The translations under genes were made by a program, and so were the position numbers. A DNA stretch of 64,000 nt, taken from NCBI RefSeq assembly GCF_039555335.1, contig NW_027305510.1, forward strand, positions 1 through 64,000. The letters run 5' to 3'. Position 1 is the stretch's first letter; each line of letters begins with the position of its first letter. Under the pieces are notes generated by a model. The model ran no database searches and had not been told where the DNA came from. It saw only the letters and a program-made list of their open reading frames with translations. Below are positions 1-12,990 of this stretch, in pieces. The DNA is from Amphiura filiformis. Taxonomy: Eukaryota > Echinodermata > Ophiuroidea > Amphilepidida > Amphiuridae.

Positions 1-2
1 TT

Positions 3-3000
3 CAAAAGGATTGTAACAAAGTAAAGTCTATCAAATTGTGGAAGAGCAAAGGAATCATCTATATTGGACGAAAAGATGACTTCACAGTGGATGACAAGCA
101 ACATGTCTACGTATTCTACAGGACTGCCAATGACGATGATAAGGACAATTGTGAAAAGAATCAAGAGTTCTTTTTGCGACTACAGAAAACGTATGCACAG
201 GATAAGGGCAACTATAAATTCATCGTTGTAGATCAAGAAACAAGAGAGGATATTTGGCCAGATGGCAAACAGCAGGCAAGCGTGTATACGTTTTTAGATG
301 GTAAACAGACATCAGTGGACCAACAAACACAAGACATAGCAATCGATGACGATATCATCAACAAGTGTGCACAAGTCGAAGAAGGAATCACAAAGAAGAG
401 GCAAATGCTATATGATAATCACAGTGATATGCATGACTATACAGACTATATCGCTAAAGAATCTCTCCGTAGAATAGATGATATTTGGAAGAAGTTTGAT
501 GTGGAAGAATCTAGTTTCAAAGATGAGCTTCAAAGGTTGATGAAGAAAGTAAGATCGGGCGGTGAAAATGTTTCTTCTCTCGAAGCATTCCTTAGTAAGG
601 AACTGTCTGACACATCTATCGTCTCAAGGTACAACGATATAACTCAGGGATTTCAAAAGGATTTTAACAAAGTAAAATCTATCAAATCATGGAAGAGCAA
701 AGGAATCATCTATCTTGGACGCAAAGATAACCTCACCGTGGATGACAAAAAACGTGTTGTGTTCTACAAGACTACCGATGAAGATGACAAGGATAACCAT
801 GACAAGAATCAAGAGGGTTTTTTACGACTACATAAAATGTATGCACAGGATGATAACAACTATGACTTTATCGTGGTAGACCAAGACATAAGACAGGATC
901 TTTGGCCAGCTGGCAAGGCGAAGGCATGTGTTCATTCGTTTTTAGAGGGTACACCAACATCAAAGGACATAGAAACACAAGGCGTCTTACCAACCGATAA
1001 CGATATCATGACGAAGTGTGCACAGGTCGATGAAGAAATCAGGAAGAAGAGGCAAATGTTATATGATATTCATAGAGATCTGCATGCATGTGCAGATTAT
1101 GTCGCGAAAGAATCTCTTGTTAGAATTGATGATATATTGGAGAAGTTTGTTGCGGAAGAATCTGGTTTCAAAGCTAGGCTTCAAAGGTTGGTGGAGAGAG
1201 TAAGATTGGGGGATGAAGACGTTTTGTTTCTGGAAGCATTCCTTAAAATAGCACTGTCTACTGACACATCTTTCTTCTCAAAGTACAATGATCAAATTCG
1301 GGGGTTTCAAAAGGATTTCAACAAAGCAAAATCTATCATATCGTGGATGAGGAAAGGAATCGTCTATATTGGACGAACAGGGGATCTCATCAAAGATGAC
1401 AAACATAATGTCTATATATTCTACAAGACTGCCGATGAAGATGACAAGGATAATCATGACAAGAATCAACAGTTATTTTTGCGACTACAGAAAACGTATG
1501 CGCAGGATGATAGCAACTATAAATTTATCGTTGTAGACCAAGAAATAATAAAGAATCTTTGGCCAGCTGGCAAAGAGAAGGCAAGCGTTCATACGTTTGT
1601 AGACGGCAGATTAACATCAATGGACCTGTATGCCAAAGAAGGCCAAGACTCAGAAATGTGTCTGATCAAATTTGATAGGCCGGTCTACCAACAATTACGC
1701 CCAAGCAACCGAGCACGTGTCAAGCTAAGATGTCCAAATGCTTTGTCTGGAAATGGTGAATGTACAGGTGATCCAGTTGTCTGGATGTGTTCCAAATGCA
1801 AACAGGTAGTTGAATATGGCATAGAAACGAAGTCCTTTTACTGCAAGTGCGGAGAATCTGATCCCAGAAAATCACTCTTCCGATGCAATGAGACGGATCA
1901 CGGCATGGACTACGTCAAATATCCAGATGATATTCTAGATGAGCAGTTGTCACGGCATAAAGTATTGCAGGCGAAAAACATACTGCTCTTCGGTGAGACA
2001 GGAGTTGGAAAATCTACATGGATCAATAGTTTTCTCAACTACAATTACTTCGCTGATATTGAAGAAGCTGTTAATTCTAGAGATTTCCATATTCTGAAAC
2101 CATCCAGTTTCACATTCACACAACAAGGAAAGACAGATATGATACGGGTTGGAGAAAGTGACGCCTATGAGAACATGGAAGTGTGCAAATCTGTTAGAAA
2201 AGAGCCTCGTGCTTATGTCTTCCATGTAGGAGATCAGAAAGTTCGGTTGATTGATACACCAGGAGTAGGGGACAGTGATGGTATAGCACAAGACAAGAAA
2301 AACGTTGACAACATACTGTCATACCTGAATTTATACGACGAGATCCATGCTGTGTGCATCCTTCTCAAGCCGAATAACTCACGTCTTACAGCAATGTTCC
2401 GATTTTGTATTCAAGAGCTCTTGACCCATCTACATTCCTCAGCCAAAGACAACATTGTCTTCTGCTTCACAAACGCTCGGGCAACATTTTACCAGCCCGG
2501 TGACACCTTGCCTGCCCTAAATAGAGAGCTCGTCAATAGCAATGCCGGAATTAAAGCTACCCCTCAAAATTACTTCTGTTTTGATAACGAGCCTTTCCGC
2601 TTTTTGGCTTGTTTAAAAAATGGGGTAAAATTCAACCAAGGAGACATAAACACATATGCTGAGAGCTGGAACAAGTCTGTTGACGAAACAAAACGCCTCT
2701 TCGAGCACATCAACACCTTGCCGCCGCATAAAGTAAAGAATACTTTGAATATGAATGAGGCTCGAAGAATCATCGTAGCTATGAGCAAACCCTTAGCAGA
2801 AGTAGCCAAGACAATCCAACAGAATATTCAAAGCGGTATCGATGCAAAGAAGCAGATTGACAAGTACGGCAAAGATATGGAGTTCTTAAAACAAGGAGGT
2901 CTTGAAAATCACTTTCAAGCACAAATCAATGAAAGGAAAAGCGACAAAGAAAGAAAAGAGGCTTTGAAAAAAGCGATTGATACAAAAATTAGGGAATTGA

Positions 3001-3431
3001 TGGAAGAACAAAAATGCATCATGAAAGCCAGCGCCAAATTTGGCTCATACCACCAAGCATATGCAATCATACCCTACAATGACGCAGTAGCCGACTACCT
3101 AGACATGTCCATTGAGCAAGAGAGAAACCAGGCAAAAGCAATCAGAAACGACCCACTACTGGTACAAATGATAAGTATGAAGCGTGAGTACGAACAAGAA
3201 AGGGCGATCTTGGATAAGGCAATTGTTGGAAAAACCGGTGAAAACATACGCACTCCAGAGGATGTTAAGAAGCTTCAGGAAGAGCTATTTCGTCTTAAAC
3301 ATATGGGACAAACCTTAAAGGATCTTTTTGACATGAAATCTATTTCACGGTGGGCCCACAACGTTACGTTCAAAGACAGAGCTACCAGGTCCAAGGAAAG
3401 GCATATTCAGTCTTTGTTTAATTTTAATTAA
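3..3431 (+). CDS. Repeat-bearing AIG1/septin-like P-loop GTPase (5' partial)
   Basis: The reading frame is open from base 3, so the protein starts upstream of the window; it ends at TAA 3429-3431. Positions below count from base 36. Three ~218-residue repeats start near residues 1, 218 and 436, each opening with W-x(2)-KGI-x-Y-x-GR and containing DDKDN, FLRL-x-K-x-YAQD and IVVDQ. A Cys-rich segment (about 565-628, CSKCK and CKC) looks like a zinc ribbon. The GTPase follows: G1 GETGVGKST (653), G3 DTPGVGD (740) and G4-like TNAR (812). A charged, probably coiled-coil tail runs from about 915 to the end. G motifs of this type are known from AIG1/GIMAP/septin-related TRAFAC GTPases, which bind GTP and often oligomerise at membranes or in immunity. 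The role here is inferred only. The repeats match no family I recognise. No introns are visible over 3.4 kb. Confidence 0.85.
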   Translation, partial: QKDCNKVKSIKLWKSKGIIYIGRKDDFTVDDKQHVYVFYRTANDDDKDNCEKNQEFFLRLQKTYAQDKGNYKFIVVDQETREDIWPDGKQQASVYTFLDGKQTSVDQQTQDIAIDDDIINKCAQVEEGITKKRQMLYDNHSDMHDYTDYIAKESLRRIDDIWKKFDVEESSFKDELQRLMKKVRSGGENVSSLEAFLSKELSDTSIVSRYNDITQGFQKDFNKVKSIKSWKSKGIIYLGRKDNLTVDDKKRVVFYKTTDEDDKDNHDKNQEGFLRLHKMYAQDDNNYDFIVVDQDIRQDLWPAGKAKACVHSFLEGTPTSKDIETQGVLPTDNDIMTKCAQVDEEIRKKRQMLYDIHRDLHACADYVAKESLVRIDDILEKFVAEESGFKARLQRLVERVRLGDEDVLFLEAFLKIALSTDTSFFSKYNDQIRGFQKDFNKAKSIISWMRKGIVYIGRTGDLIKDDKHNVYIFYKTADEDDKDNHDKNQQLFLRLQKTYAQDDSNYKFIVVDQEIIKNLWPAGKEKASVHTFVDGRLTSMDLYAKEGQDSEMCLIKFDRPVYQQLRPSNRARVKLRCPNALSGNGECTGDPVVWMCSKCKQVVEYGIETKSFYCKCGESDPRKSLFRCNETDHGMDYVKYPDDILDEQLSRHKVLQAKNILLFGETGVGKSTWINSFLNYNYFADIEEAVNSRDFHILKPSSFTFTQQGKTDMIRVGESDAYENMEVCKSVRKEPRAYVFHVGDQKVRLIDTPGVGDSDGIAQDKKNVDNILSYLNLYDEIHAVCILLKPNNSRLTAMFRFCIQELLTHLHSSAKDNIVFCFTNARATFYQPGDTLPALNRELVNSNAGIKATPQNYFCFDNEPFRFLACLKNGVKFNQGDINTYAESWNKSVDETKRLFEHINTLPPHKVKNTLNMNEARRIIVAMSKPLAEVAKTIQQNIQSGIDAKKQIDKYGKDMEFLKQGGLENHFQAQINERKSDKERKEALKKAIDTKIRELMEEQKCIMKASAKFGSYHQAYAIIPYNDAVADYLDMSIEQERNQAKAIRNDPLLVQMISMKREYEQERAILDKAIVGKTGENIRTPEDVKKLQEELFRLKHMGQTLKDLFDMKSISRWAHNVTFKDRATRSKERHIQSLFNFN

Positions 3432-3469
3432 GAGGCACATTGCACCAATATGGTCAACTGACTAAATAG

Positions 3470-6400
3470 GTAGAAATCAACAACCAACCTATTGGCAGGT
3501 ATGAAAATGCAGAAAACAACAACCAACATATTGGCGAACCCATATTACAGATATCAACAAGCAGAAACCAACAACCAACCATTGACGAGTTCATAGGACA
3601 TGTATCAACGTTCAAAAACCACCAAGCTATTGGCGAATTCTTAGGGCAGGTATCAACATGCAGGAACCTGTATCCAACCTATTGGTGAATCCATAGCACA
3701 GATATTAACATACAGAAAGTAAAAACCAACATATTAGCGAACACAAAGGGCACATCCCAAAAATCGGCGAACCCATAGAACAGGTATCAATGCAAAAACC
3801 ACCAACCAACCTATTTGCGAACCCATAGGGCAGGTCTTAACATGCAGAATCAACAACCAACCTACTGGCAAATCCATAGGACAGGTATTAAAATGTAGAA
3901 ACCAACAACCAACCTATTGGTAAACACAATGGGTAGGTCCCAACATGTAGAAACCATTAACCAACATATTGGCAAACCCAGAGGGCAAGTCCCACGATGC
4001 AGATACAACAACAACCAACATATTGGCGAACACAAAGGGTAGGTCCCAACATGCAGAAACCAACAACCATTGGCGAACACAAAGAGCTTGTCCCAACATA
4101 CAAAAACTAACAACCAACATATTGGTGAACCCATAGGACGGGTCCCAACATGTAGAAACCAAAAACCAACCTATTGGTGAACCCAGAGGACAGGTCCCAA
4201 CATGCAGAAACCAACAACCAACCTATTGCCGAACCCATAGGACGGGTCCCAACATGAAGAAACTAACAACCAACCTATTGGTGAACCCATAGGACGGGTC
4301 CCAACATGAAGAAACCAACAACCAACATATTGGCAAACACAAAGGGTAGGTCCCAGCATGCAGTAAACAACAACCAACATATTGGCGAACACAAAGGGTA
4401 GGTCCCAACATGCAGAAACTAACAACCATTGGCGAACACAAAAAGCTTGTCCCAACATGCAAAAACCAACAACCAACATATTGGTGAACCAAGAGGACAG
4501 GTCCCAACATGCAGAAACCAACAACCAACCTATTGCCGAACCCATAGGACGGGTCCCAACATGAAGAAACCAACAACCAACCTATTGGCAAACACAAAGG
4601 GTAGGTCCCAGCATGCAGTAAACAACAACCAACCTATTGGCGAACACAAAGGGCTTGTCCCAACATGCAAAGACCAACAACAAACATATTGGTGAACCCA
4701 TAGCACGGGTCCCAACATGAAGAAACCAACAACCAACCTATTGGCAAACACAAAGGGTAGGTCCCAACAAGTAGAAACCAACAATCAACCTATTGGCGAA
4801 CCCAGAGGGCAGGTCTCCCAACATGCAGAAACCAACAACAAAGCTATTAGTGAACCCATAAGACGGGTCCCAACATGAAGAAACCTACAACCAACCTATT
4901 GGCGAACACAAAGGGTAGGTCCCAATAGAAACCAACAACCAACATATTGGCGAACCCAGAGGGCTGGTCCCAACATGCAGAAACCAACAACCAACCTATT
5001 GACGAACCCAGAGGACAGGTCCCAACATAAAGAAACCAACAACCAACCTATTGGCAAACACAAAGGGTAGGTCCCAACATGCAGAAACCAACAACCAACC
5101 TATTGCCGAACCCATAGGACGGGTCCCAACATGAAGAGACTAACAACCAACCTATCGGTGAACCCATAGGACGGGTCCCAACATGAAGAAACCAACAACC
5201 AACCTATTGGTGAACCCAGAGGACAGGTCCCAACATAAAGAAACCAACAACCAACCTATTGGTGAACCCAGAGGACAGGTCCCAACATAAAGAAACCAAC
5301 AACAAAGCTATTAGTGAACCCATAAGACGGGTCCCAACATGAAGAAACCTACAACCAACCTATTGGCGAACACAAAGGGTAGGTCCCAATAGAAACCAAC
5401 AACCAACATATTGGCGAACCCAGAGGGCTGGTCCCAACATGCAGAAACCAACAACCAACCTATTGACGAACCCAGAGGACAGGTCCCAACATAAAGAAAC
5501 CAACAACCAACCTATTGGCAAACACAAAGGGTAGGTCCCAACATGCAGAAACCAACAACCAACCTATTGCCGAACCCATAGGACGGGTCCCAACATGAAG
5601 AGACTAACAACCAACCTATCGGTGAACCCATAGGACGGGTCCCAACATGAAGAAACCAACAACCAACCTATTGGTGAACCCAGAGGACAGGTCCCAACAT
5701 AAAGAAACCAACAACCAACCTATTGGTGAACCCAGAGGACAGGTCCCAACATAAAGAAACCAACAACCAACCTATTGCCGAACCCATAGGACGGGTCCCA
5801 ACATGAAGAGACTAACAACCAACCTATCGGTGAACCCATAGGACAGGTCCCAACATAAAGAAACCAACAACCAACCTATTGGTGAACCCAGAGGACAGGT
5901 CCCAACATAAAGAAACCAACAACCAACCTATTGGCAAACACAAAGGGTAGGTCCCAACATGCAGAAACCAACAACCAACCTATTGCCGAACCCATAGGAC
6001 GGGTCCCAACATGAAGAGACTAACAACCAACCTATCGGTGAACCCATAGGACAGGTCCCAACATAAAGAAACCAACAACCAACCTATTGGTGAACCCAGA
6101 GGACAGGTCCCAACATAAAGAAACCAACAACCAACCTATTGGCAAACACAAAGGGTAGGTCCCAACATGCAGAAACCAACAACCAACCTATTGCCGAACC
6201 CATAGGACGGGTCCCAACATGAAGAGACTAACAACCAACCTATCGGTGAACCCATAGGACAGGTCCCAACATAAAGAAACCAACAACCAACCTATTGGTG
6301 AACCCAGAGGACAGGTCCCAACATAAAGAAACCAACAACCAACCTATTGGCAAACACAAAGGGTAGGTCCCAACATGCAGAAACCAACAACCAACCTATT

Positions 6401-8140
6401 GCCGAACCCATAGGACGGGTCCCAACATGAAGAGACTAACAACCAACCTATCGGTGAACCCATAGGACGGGTCCCAACATGAAGAAACCAACAACCAACC
6501 TATTGGCAAACACAAAGGGTAGGTTCCAGCATGCAGTAAACAACAACCAACCTATTGGCGAACACAAAGGACTTGTCCCAACATGCAAAAACCAACAACC
6601 AACATATTGGTGAACCCATAGGACGGGTCCCGACATGAAGAAACCAACAACCAATCTATTGGCAAACACAAAGGGTAGGTCCCAACATGTAGAAACCAAC
6701 ACTCAACCTATTGGCGAACCCAGAGGGCAGGTCCCAACATGCAGAAACCAACAACCAAGCTATTAGTGAACCCATAAGACGGGTCCCAACATGAAGAAAC
6801 CTACAACCAACCTATTGGCAAACACAAAGGGTAGGTCCCAACATGTAGAAACCAGCAATCAACCTATTGGCGAACCCAGAGGGCAGGACCCAAACATGCA
6901 GAAACCAACAACCAAGCTATTAATGAACCCATAAGACGGGTCCCAACATGAAGAAACCTACAACCAACCTATTGGCAAAAACAAAGGGTAGGTCCCAACA
7001 TGTAGAAACCAACAACCAACCTATTGGCGAACACAAAGGGCAGGTCCCAACATGCAGAAACCAACAACTAACCTATTGGTGAACACAAAGGGTAGGTCCC
7101 AAAATGTAGAAACCAACAACCAATATATTGGCGAACCCAGAGAGCAGGTCCCAACATGAATAAACCAACAACCAACCTATTGAAGAATACAAAGGGCAGG
7201 TCCCAACATGCAGAAACAAGCAACCAACATATTGGTGAACCAGTATGGGCAGGTCCCAACATGCAGAAATCAGCAACCAACCTATTGGCGAACCCAGAGG
7301 GCAGGTCCCAACATGCAGAAACCAACAACCAAGCTATTAGTGAACCCATAAGACGGGTCCCAACATGAAAAAACCTACAACCAACCTATTGGCAAACACA
7401 AAGGGTAGGTCCCAACATGCAGAAACCAACAATCAACCTATTGGCGAAACCAGAGGGCAGGTTCCAACATGCAGAAACCAACAACCAAGCTATTAGTGAA
7501 CCCATAAGACGGGTCCCAACATGAAGAAACCTACAACCAACCTATTGGCAAAAACAAAAGGTAGGTCCCAACATGTAGAAACCAACAACCAACCTATTGC
7601 CGAAACTAAAGGGCAGGTCCCAACATGAAGAAATCAACAATCAACCTATTGGAGAACCCATAGGGCAGGTCCCAAGTTGCAGCAATCAACTACCAACCTA
7701 TTGGCGAACCCATAGGGCAGATATCAACATGCAGAAACCAACAACCAACCTATTGGCGAACCCAAATGGCACATCCCAACATGTAGAAACCAACAACCAA
7801 CTTATTGGCGTACCCATAGGGCAGGTTCCAACAAGCAGAAACCAACAACCAATCTATTGACGAACCGAAATGGCAGGTCCCAGCATGTAGAACCATCAAA
7901 CAACCTATTGGCAAATCCATAGGGAGGTCCCAACATGAAGAAACCAACAATCAACCTATTGGTGAATCCATAAGGCATATATCAAAATGCGTGAGCCAGC
8001 AACAACCGACCTATAGGCGAACCTATATGTCAGATATCAACGCGCAGGAGCCATTAAGCAATCTTATAGGCAAACAATACATAGGGCAGGTATCAACAGG
8101 CAGGAACCAAGAACCATTTCGACTGGCGAACCCGTCGGGC
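3470..8140. repeat. 52-bp satellite array with 208-bp higher-order repeat
   Basis: About 88 head-to-tail copies of a ~52-bp unit containing CCAACATGCAGAAACC and CCAACCTATTGGCGAACCC. Copies are more divergent at both ends (3470-3900 and 7600-8140). Between 5.57 and 6.45 kb the variant TATTGCCGAACCC recurs at 5773, 5981, 6189 and 6397, exactly 208 bp apart (4 x 52), which shows recent multi-unit amplification. ORFs up to ~124 codons on both strands are by-products of the period and are not genes. Confidence 0.95.
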
Positions 8141-9329
8141 ATATATGAACATGTCGGATCCACCAACCAACCATTATATTAACCTATTGGTATGTAGGAA
8201 ACAGCAACCAATCAAATTGCCTACCCATAGGGCAGGCATCGCCGGCATGCATGAACCTACAACAATTACTTATTATTATTGATACCCCTTTATTTATAAT
8301 TGATACCTTTATTATTGAACCCATAGTGCAGGCATCAATACGTATGAACCAATCCCACCTGGTTGTGTGTTTATGAGCCAATATAGTATGGCAGTCGTAT
8401 CACCTGGCACTAGCCAGTTCATCAGTTAACATCAGACGAGGTATTATGACTATAAGGCAACAGCACACCCTTAACAGACCATGCATTCTCATTTAGTCAG
8501 TGTAGGAACGGCAAGTTATCTTAAGATAGCCAACTATCATCCCTCGCAAGGACATCCAAGAGTGGCATGATCGAAGTATTAAAGTATGCAGAGTGAAGAG
8601 CAGAGTGCGAAGACAAGTGGTGCAATGTAGCCAGATATCATTTAAAAGTTGGATTCCGAAGGTTTATTGTAACATCCTTTCACAAGTGGCTGCGTGAGTT
8701 AGTTTCCATCAGAAGCAGAGTAGAACACTTGTGTAAGAAGGTGGCAGAAGCAGCTGAAAATAGTCATTCTTTGATACACATGTATGGTCACGCTACCTTC
8801 AGCTGAAGAGTTACACCATTGAATAACTATAAACTGATAGTTGACTGAATTGAAGTAGGTGTGTAAACTGAAATAATCGGATTTGAAGGTGTGAGTAAGT
8901 GTGAAGCAGTTGGTGAAGTTGTGAGTAAGTGTGAAGCAGTTGGTGAAGGTTGAGTTGACTGAAGAAGTTGGTGAAGGATGAGTTCACTATAGAAGTTGTG
9001 TGACGGTTGCGTTTACTGAAATATGTTGGTGCTAGAATCCTGTGATCAGTCTTACCTTGAATGGCATCTTCAGGCTCCGTGACTCGTTGGTTGTCCACCT
9101 GTCCACCTGAGACCAACATTTCTTAGCCCACAAAGAGCATGAATTAAAGCATTGTGTGTTATGGGGTGTTATTTCCATGGGTCAAAACTATGTGAAGTAG
9201 TTTCCATTCAACGCATAGGAACCATCAACCATTCCAATCGACAAACCCATAAGACAACTATCAACAAACAATAACTATCTACAAATCGTATTGGCGAACG
9301 TATATAGCTACCGATAGTAACATCCAGTG
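8141..9329. other. Unassigned intergenic stretch
   Basis: No gene is recognisable. The left part fades out of the 52-bp array. Around 8880-8960 a short segment (GTGAAGCAGTTGGTGAAG) is duplicated in tandem. Confidence 0.5.
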
Positions 9330-9910
9330 AAGGAAGTACGAAAGAAGAGGCGTCAGAAAAGTAGAAGAAAACAAAGAGAACAAATTGAGTCCATCCTAGA
9401 AAGTGGCAAAGGCCCAAAACAGGTCTCCAAAATGAACAGTAAGAAAACTAGAATCAGCTAGATGAAAGACAAAAATGGTATTCCTACATCTAGTAGAGAA
9501 GAAATACTCAACATCTGTGCAGAGTTTTACCAAGACCTATAAAGCTCTCATTCTAACCAAAGTAAACCAAACTTCTTGTGTCCAGATCAAACAGACATAC
9601 CAAATGTAACTGTTAAAGAAGTAGAGACAGCAGTAAAACAAATGAAAGACAACAAAGCACCCGGCACTGGTGACATATCCAGTGACGTGTATAAGATAGG
9701 AGGTGCGGAAATCATCACTCAATTATCAAGACTATTCAACAAAATATTGACAGAAAAGAAGATACCAGCAGCCTGGACGGAAGCCAATATTATTCTTCTA
9801 CATAAGAAAGGAGATAAAGAGGATATCAAAAACTACCGACCAATTAGTCTGCTGTCACATCCATATAAAATTTCACGCGAATCATTCAGAATAGAATCAA
9901 GATAATCTTG
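9330..9910 (+). pseudogene. Non-LTR retrotransposon reverse transcriptase fragment
   Basis: Bases 9576-9905 encode the N-terminal part of a LINE reverse transcriptase: KDNKAPGTGDIS, an AAWTEANIILLHKKGDK block and NYRPISLLS. These are the hallmark first RT motifs of non-LTR elements. Upstream, 9330-9575 reads as the linker region but carries in-frame stops (for example near 9461 and 9540). The frame stops at 9905 and runs into purine-rich sequence, so the palm domain with YxDD is absent. This is a dead, truncated insertion. Confidence 0.8.
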
Positions 9911-11289
9911 GATGAAAATCAACCTAGAGAACAGAAAGAAAAGAAGAGAAAATGATATGAAAGGGAAGAAAAAGAAAAGAGAAAGAGAAGAATAGTGAAG
10001 GTCATAGCTACTAATTACGTCAAGAGCATAATGGAAACAAACGCCTACGGTTTCTGATGATGATTCTGATGATGCAGTATTAATGTGAAGCTCGGTGGCT
10101 ACTCTCTACTTACAAAGATGGATATCAGAAGGAGGGATTGCTGTCTACTACAAGTAATCAACACTTTGCATGACAAAGATCTATTATCCTAAAGATCTGG
10201 AACTGATAATGTTAATTTTTCTCAGTGGCTCTAAGCTCTGAGATGCATCTGGTCGCTGCACTTCACAGACCACCAATTGCAAATAGTAATATCATCAGTT
10301 ACATGGACACTAACAACATATCTAAACGTGTGTAGTTAACTGCGCAGCTGGCCGACGCACTTTAAAGATGTCCAAGTCATTTAGGCTGAATTAGATTATG
10401 GTCGGACCAGAATCCAGGCCTGGTTTTGACCGACATGGCTGCCACCACTACAACACCTGCAAGTTTATACATCTGACGACAATAGTGTCCTATATTAAAC
10501 AAATGCGTGCCCACATACATATTAAAACCTTAAGCGGTTCTACTAAGGTTTGTTGCTAAGGCAAGACTAATTACTGGGGAATGGGGGTTATCTTTCTTCT
10601 GTTGACTGGTCTCAAGTCACCTAAACTGACGGACGGTTGCAGCAACGTTACTAATATCATCCGTTATGTAATGGACATTTAGTGCAAGTTTGTTTCTAAA
10701 ACAACTAATGACAAAGTTTGGTTTGATGATCGTAACAAGACAACTGCTACCAGGAAGCATCGCCTCTCCAAGACGCTAACGAAAAACAATTTAGTCGACA
10801 AAATCTAAAAAAGGGCTATAAATCCAACCAGACTCAAGTGTGACACAGAAGATGACCAACCTAGATACATACCGACTGATAACCAACTCTCCATGATATA
10901 TGTTATCACCCACAACTTAATTGACATCGACTGGCAAAACAATCTAACCAAACCAACCAGACCAACAAGACATCATCCTTCATCCTGTTATGGAAATTCA
11001 AGTCAAATCATCTAGCTACTCTAAAGTTTTCTTCCTTCTGATCATTCCTCACTGGAACAGCCTTTCTTATGGGATTCATTGCATGCATCCCTGACTACGA
11101 GATCTCCAAGACCATCATCTGGAACCTCTTCATGTACTTTGCTCTAGATTTTTCCGCACCGCAGCCAATCTTAGGATGAACGGTCACAACCCCTGTTGAG
11201 ATGTAGGTACATGCTCATTAGGGAGTAATTACGAAGTACCAAATCCAGAACATTACATCATTTAAGGCCTGGATTTGAAAGCGACCGAC
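9911..11289. other. Unassigned intergenic stretch
   Basis: Begins with a GAAAG-rich purine tract (9930-10000). I see no intact ORF, RNA gene or clear terminal repeats. Confidence 0.4.
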
Positions 11290-11735
11290 TTGTTGTATAT
11301 ATAACAAGAACAGCGCTCCTAGGCTTGCAATCTGCTCCAAACATTGAATCCGGAATTTGCGTCTGAAAGGATGCTCCTATCCAACTTGTGCATAATGTCT
11401 TTCCTACAACATCAGTTGCTTCCCTGCACCCAGCTCGACCAGTTGATTCACAAGATCCTTGGTGCTTAATAGCGACCTGCTCAAGACACTAAACTCAGAT
11501 TTTGGTGTCTGGACGGAAGCCCCTGTCCAGCATGTGCAAGCAACATTAGGAGAAATATTTTTCACCTACCATTCCTACAACGTCAATTGTTTTACTGCAA
11601 TCAGCTTCACCTTTTGTATCACAAGAACAGTGCTCCTTGGTGACCTGCTTAAAACACCGAACTAGGTTTTATGCGTCAGGAAGGAAGCCCTGTTCATCTT
11701 GTTCACGCAACTTCAGGAGTAACTGAAGTAAACAA
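11290..11735. repeat. Imperfect tandem repeat, ~160-190 bp unit
   Basis: Three degenerate copies share AACAGCGCTCCT / AACAGTGCTCCTTGG, a GACCTGCT..AAACACC..AACT block and a TGTCTGGACGGAAGCCCC-like block. Not coding. Confidence 0.5.
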
Positions 11736-12064
11736 ACCCTTCATAATTTTACAAAGCTAACAAGATGCAAGAAACTGTAATATTGAAGCAGAACTTGATT
11801 GAGATTTCCGTTCAAAACATGGGATTTATTCATTATTGGCAAGACAAAATGCTTAACATTTATAGTAATTCCGTTTTTGTGTTACTGTTAAATATTATAA
11901 TTAGCGTCTGGCGAATTTACGCGTACTGTATGGTCGTGTACTTGAGAAAATACAATTTTCACAATGGACGAATGGGGGAATGAACTTGGACTCTCTCAAG
12001 TAGCAGAGGACCTCGCCCAGTTATTGCCCTACATTGCCAAGGCAATTGATGACGGGAATATATA

Positions 12065-12572
12065 TAAAGTCTGCACAATAAGTAACGCAGCTGGTACAAA
12101 TACGCCAAGAGCTTCAGAACTAGTAATTCTTTTCACAATATTTCAACATAAAAAGAAGGGTGATTTATTTACACGCATTTTGATACCCAATTTGTCCAAT
12201 TTTGTTCGATATTAACAATACAGCAGTGTTTCGAAAGAAGAAATATCCGAATTTAAAAGTTGCAGCTATTTGTATTGATTTGAAGTAAGCGCGAAGATAA
12301 ATGGCGGGCTTTACCATGTTTACGTGTTACAGTGCTGGCATTATAACCATTGATCGCTGTAAACTGAAACTTTTAAATTCTGGTATTTTTTCTGTAAAAG
12401 CACTACTGTGTTGTTAATATTGAACGACATTTGACAAATGAAATAGGGTATCAAAATGCGCGTAAATTATCCATCCGTCTTTCTATGTTCAAATATTTTG
12501 AAAACAATGATTAGTTCTGAATCTATAGGCGTATTTATAACAGCTGTTTTTCTTTTTGTGCAGACTTTAGAT
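12065..12572. mobile_element. Large foldback element with ~200-bp arms
   Basis: Left arm from AAAGTCTGCACA (12066) to about 12300 matches, inverted, the right arm ending TGTGCAGACTTT (about 12570). Shared blocks in order include AATACGCC, TCAGAACTA, ATTTTGATACCC, ATATTAACAA and GAATTTAAAAGTT. The loop is near 12320-12350. No coding capacity. This fits a foldback-type MITE; termini are not defined to the base. Confidence 0.75.
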
Positions 12573-12990
12573 TAGACAATTGCAAGGGTTCAATTTAGAC
12601 ACATGGTTGTTGCCATGAAAGCCACAACTAAGACTGTAGTGCCGAATATCAAGGAAATAAACGATGGATGATTTGAATACTATGAGTCATAGTAAAAAAC
12701 ATTCTTAACAGTTCTCTCAACAAAATAATTTTTTATGTTTCGTCACCGATTCGTTGGACTTCATCAGATTGTGAATATGAAGCGTCACGTGACTTGATGG
12801 GGTTGTAGACTATGATTCATAATATTCAAATGGAGTATAATGATAATTTGATTGTAGAAAAAATAACAAGTTTTGTGATAGAACACTCTTCATCTTCATA
12901 GCGTCCATCGTTTCACATAACGGCGCCTTACGTGACAAAAATGCTTTATTCCTACTCAGATATTAAAGAAAACTTATGCTTAATGTATAC

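Noticed and set aside
3862..7368. Many ORFs of 60-124 codons on both strands (for example 4171-4545 minus)
   Set aside because: They exist because the 52-bp array lacks stops in some frames. Their peptides are just the repeat translated, with no start context or homology.
3470..8140. CRISPR-like regular repeats
   Set aside because: Units are contiguous without unique spacers, and the window is eukaryotic with introns and LINEs. The same holds for all other arrays here.
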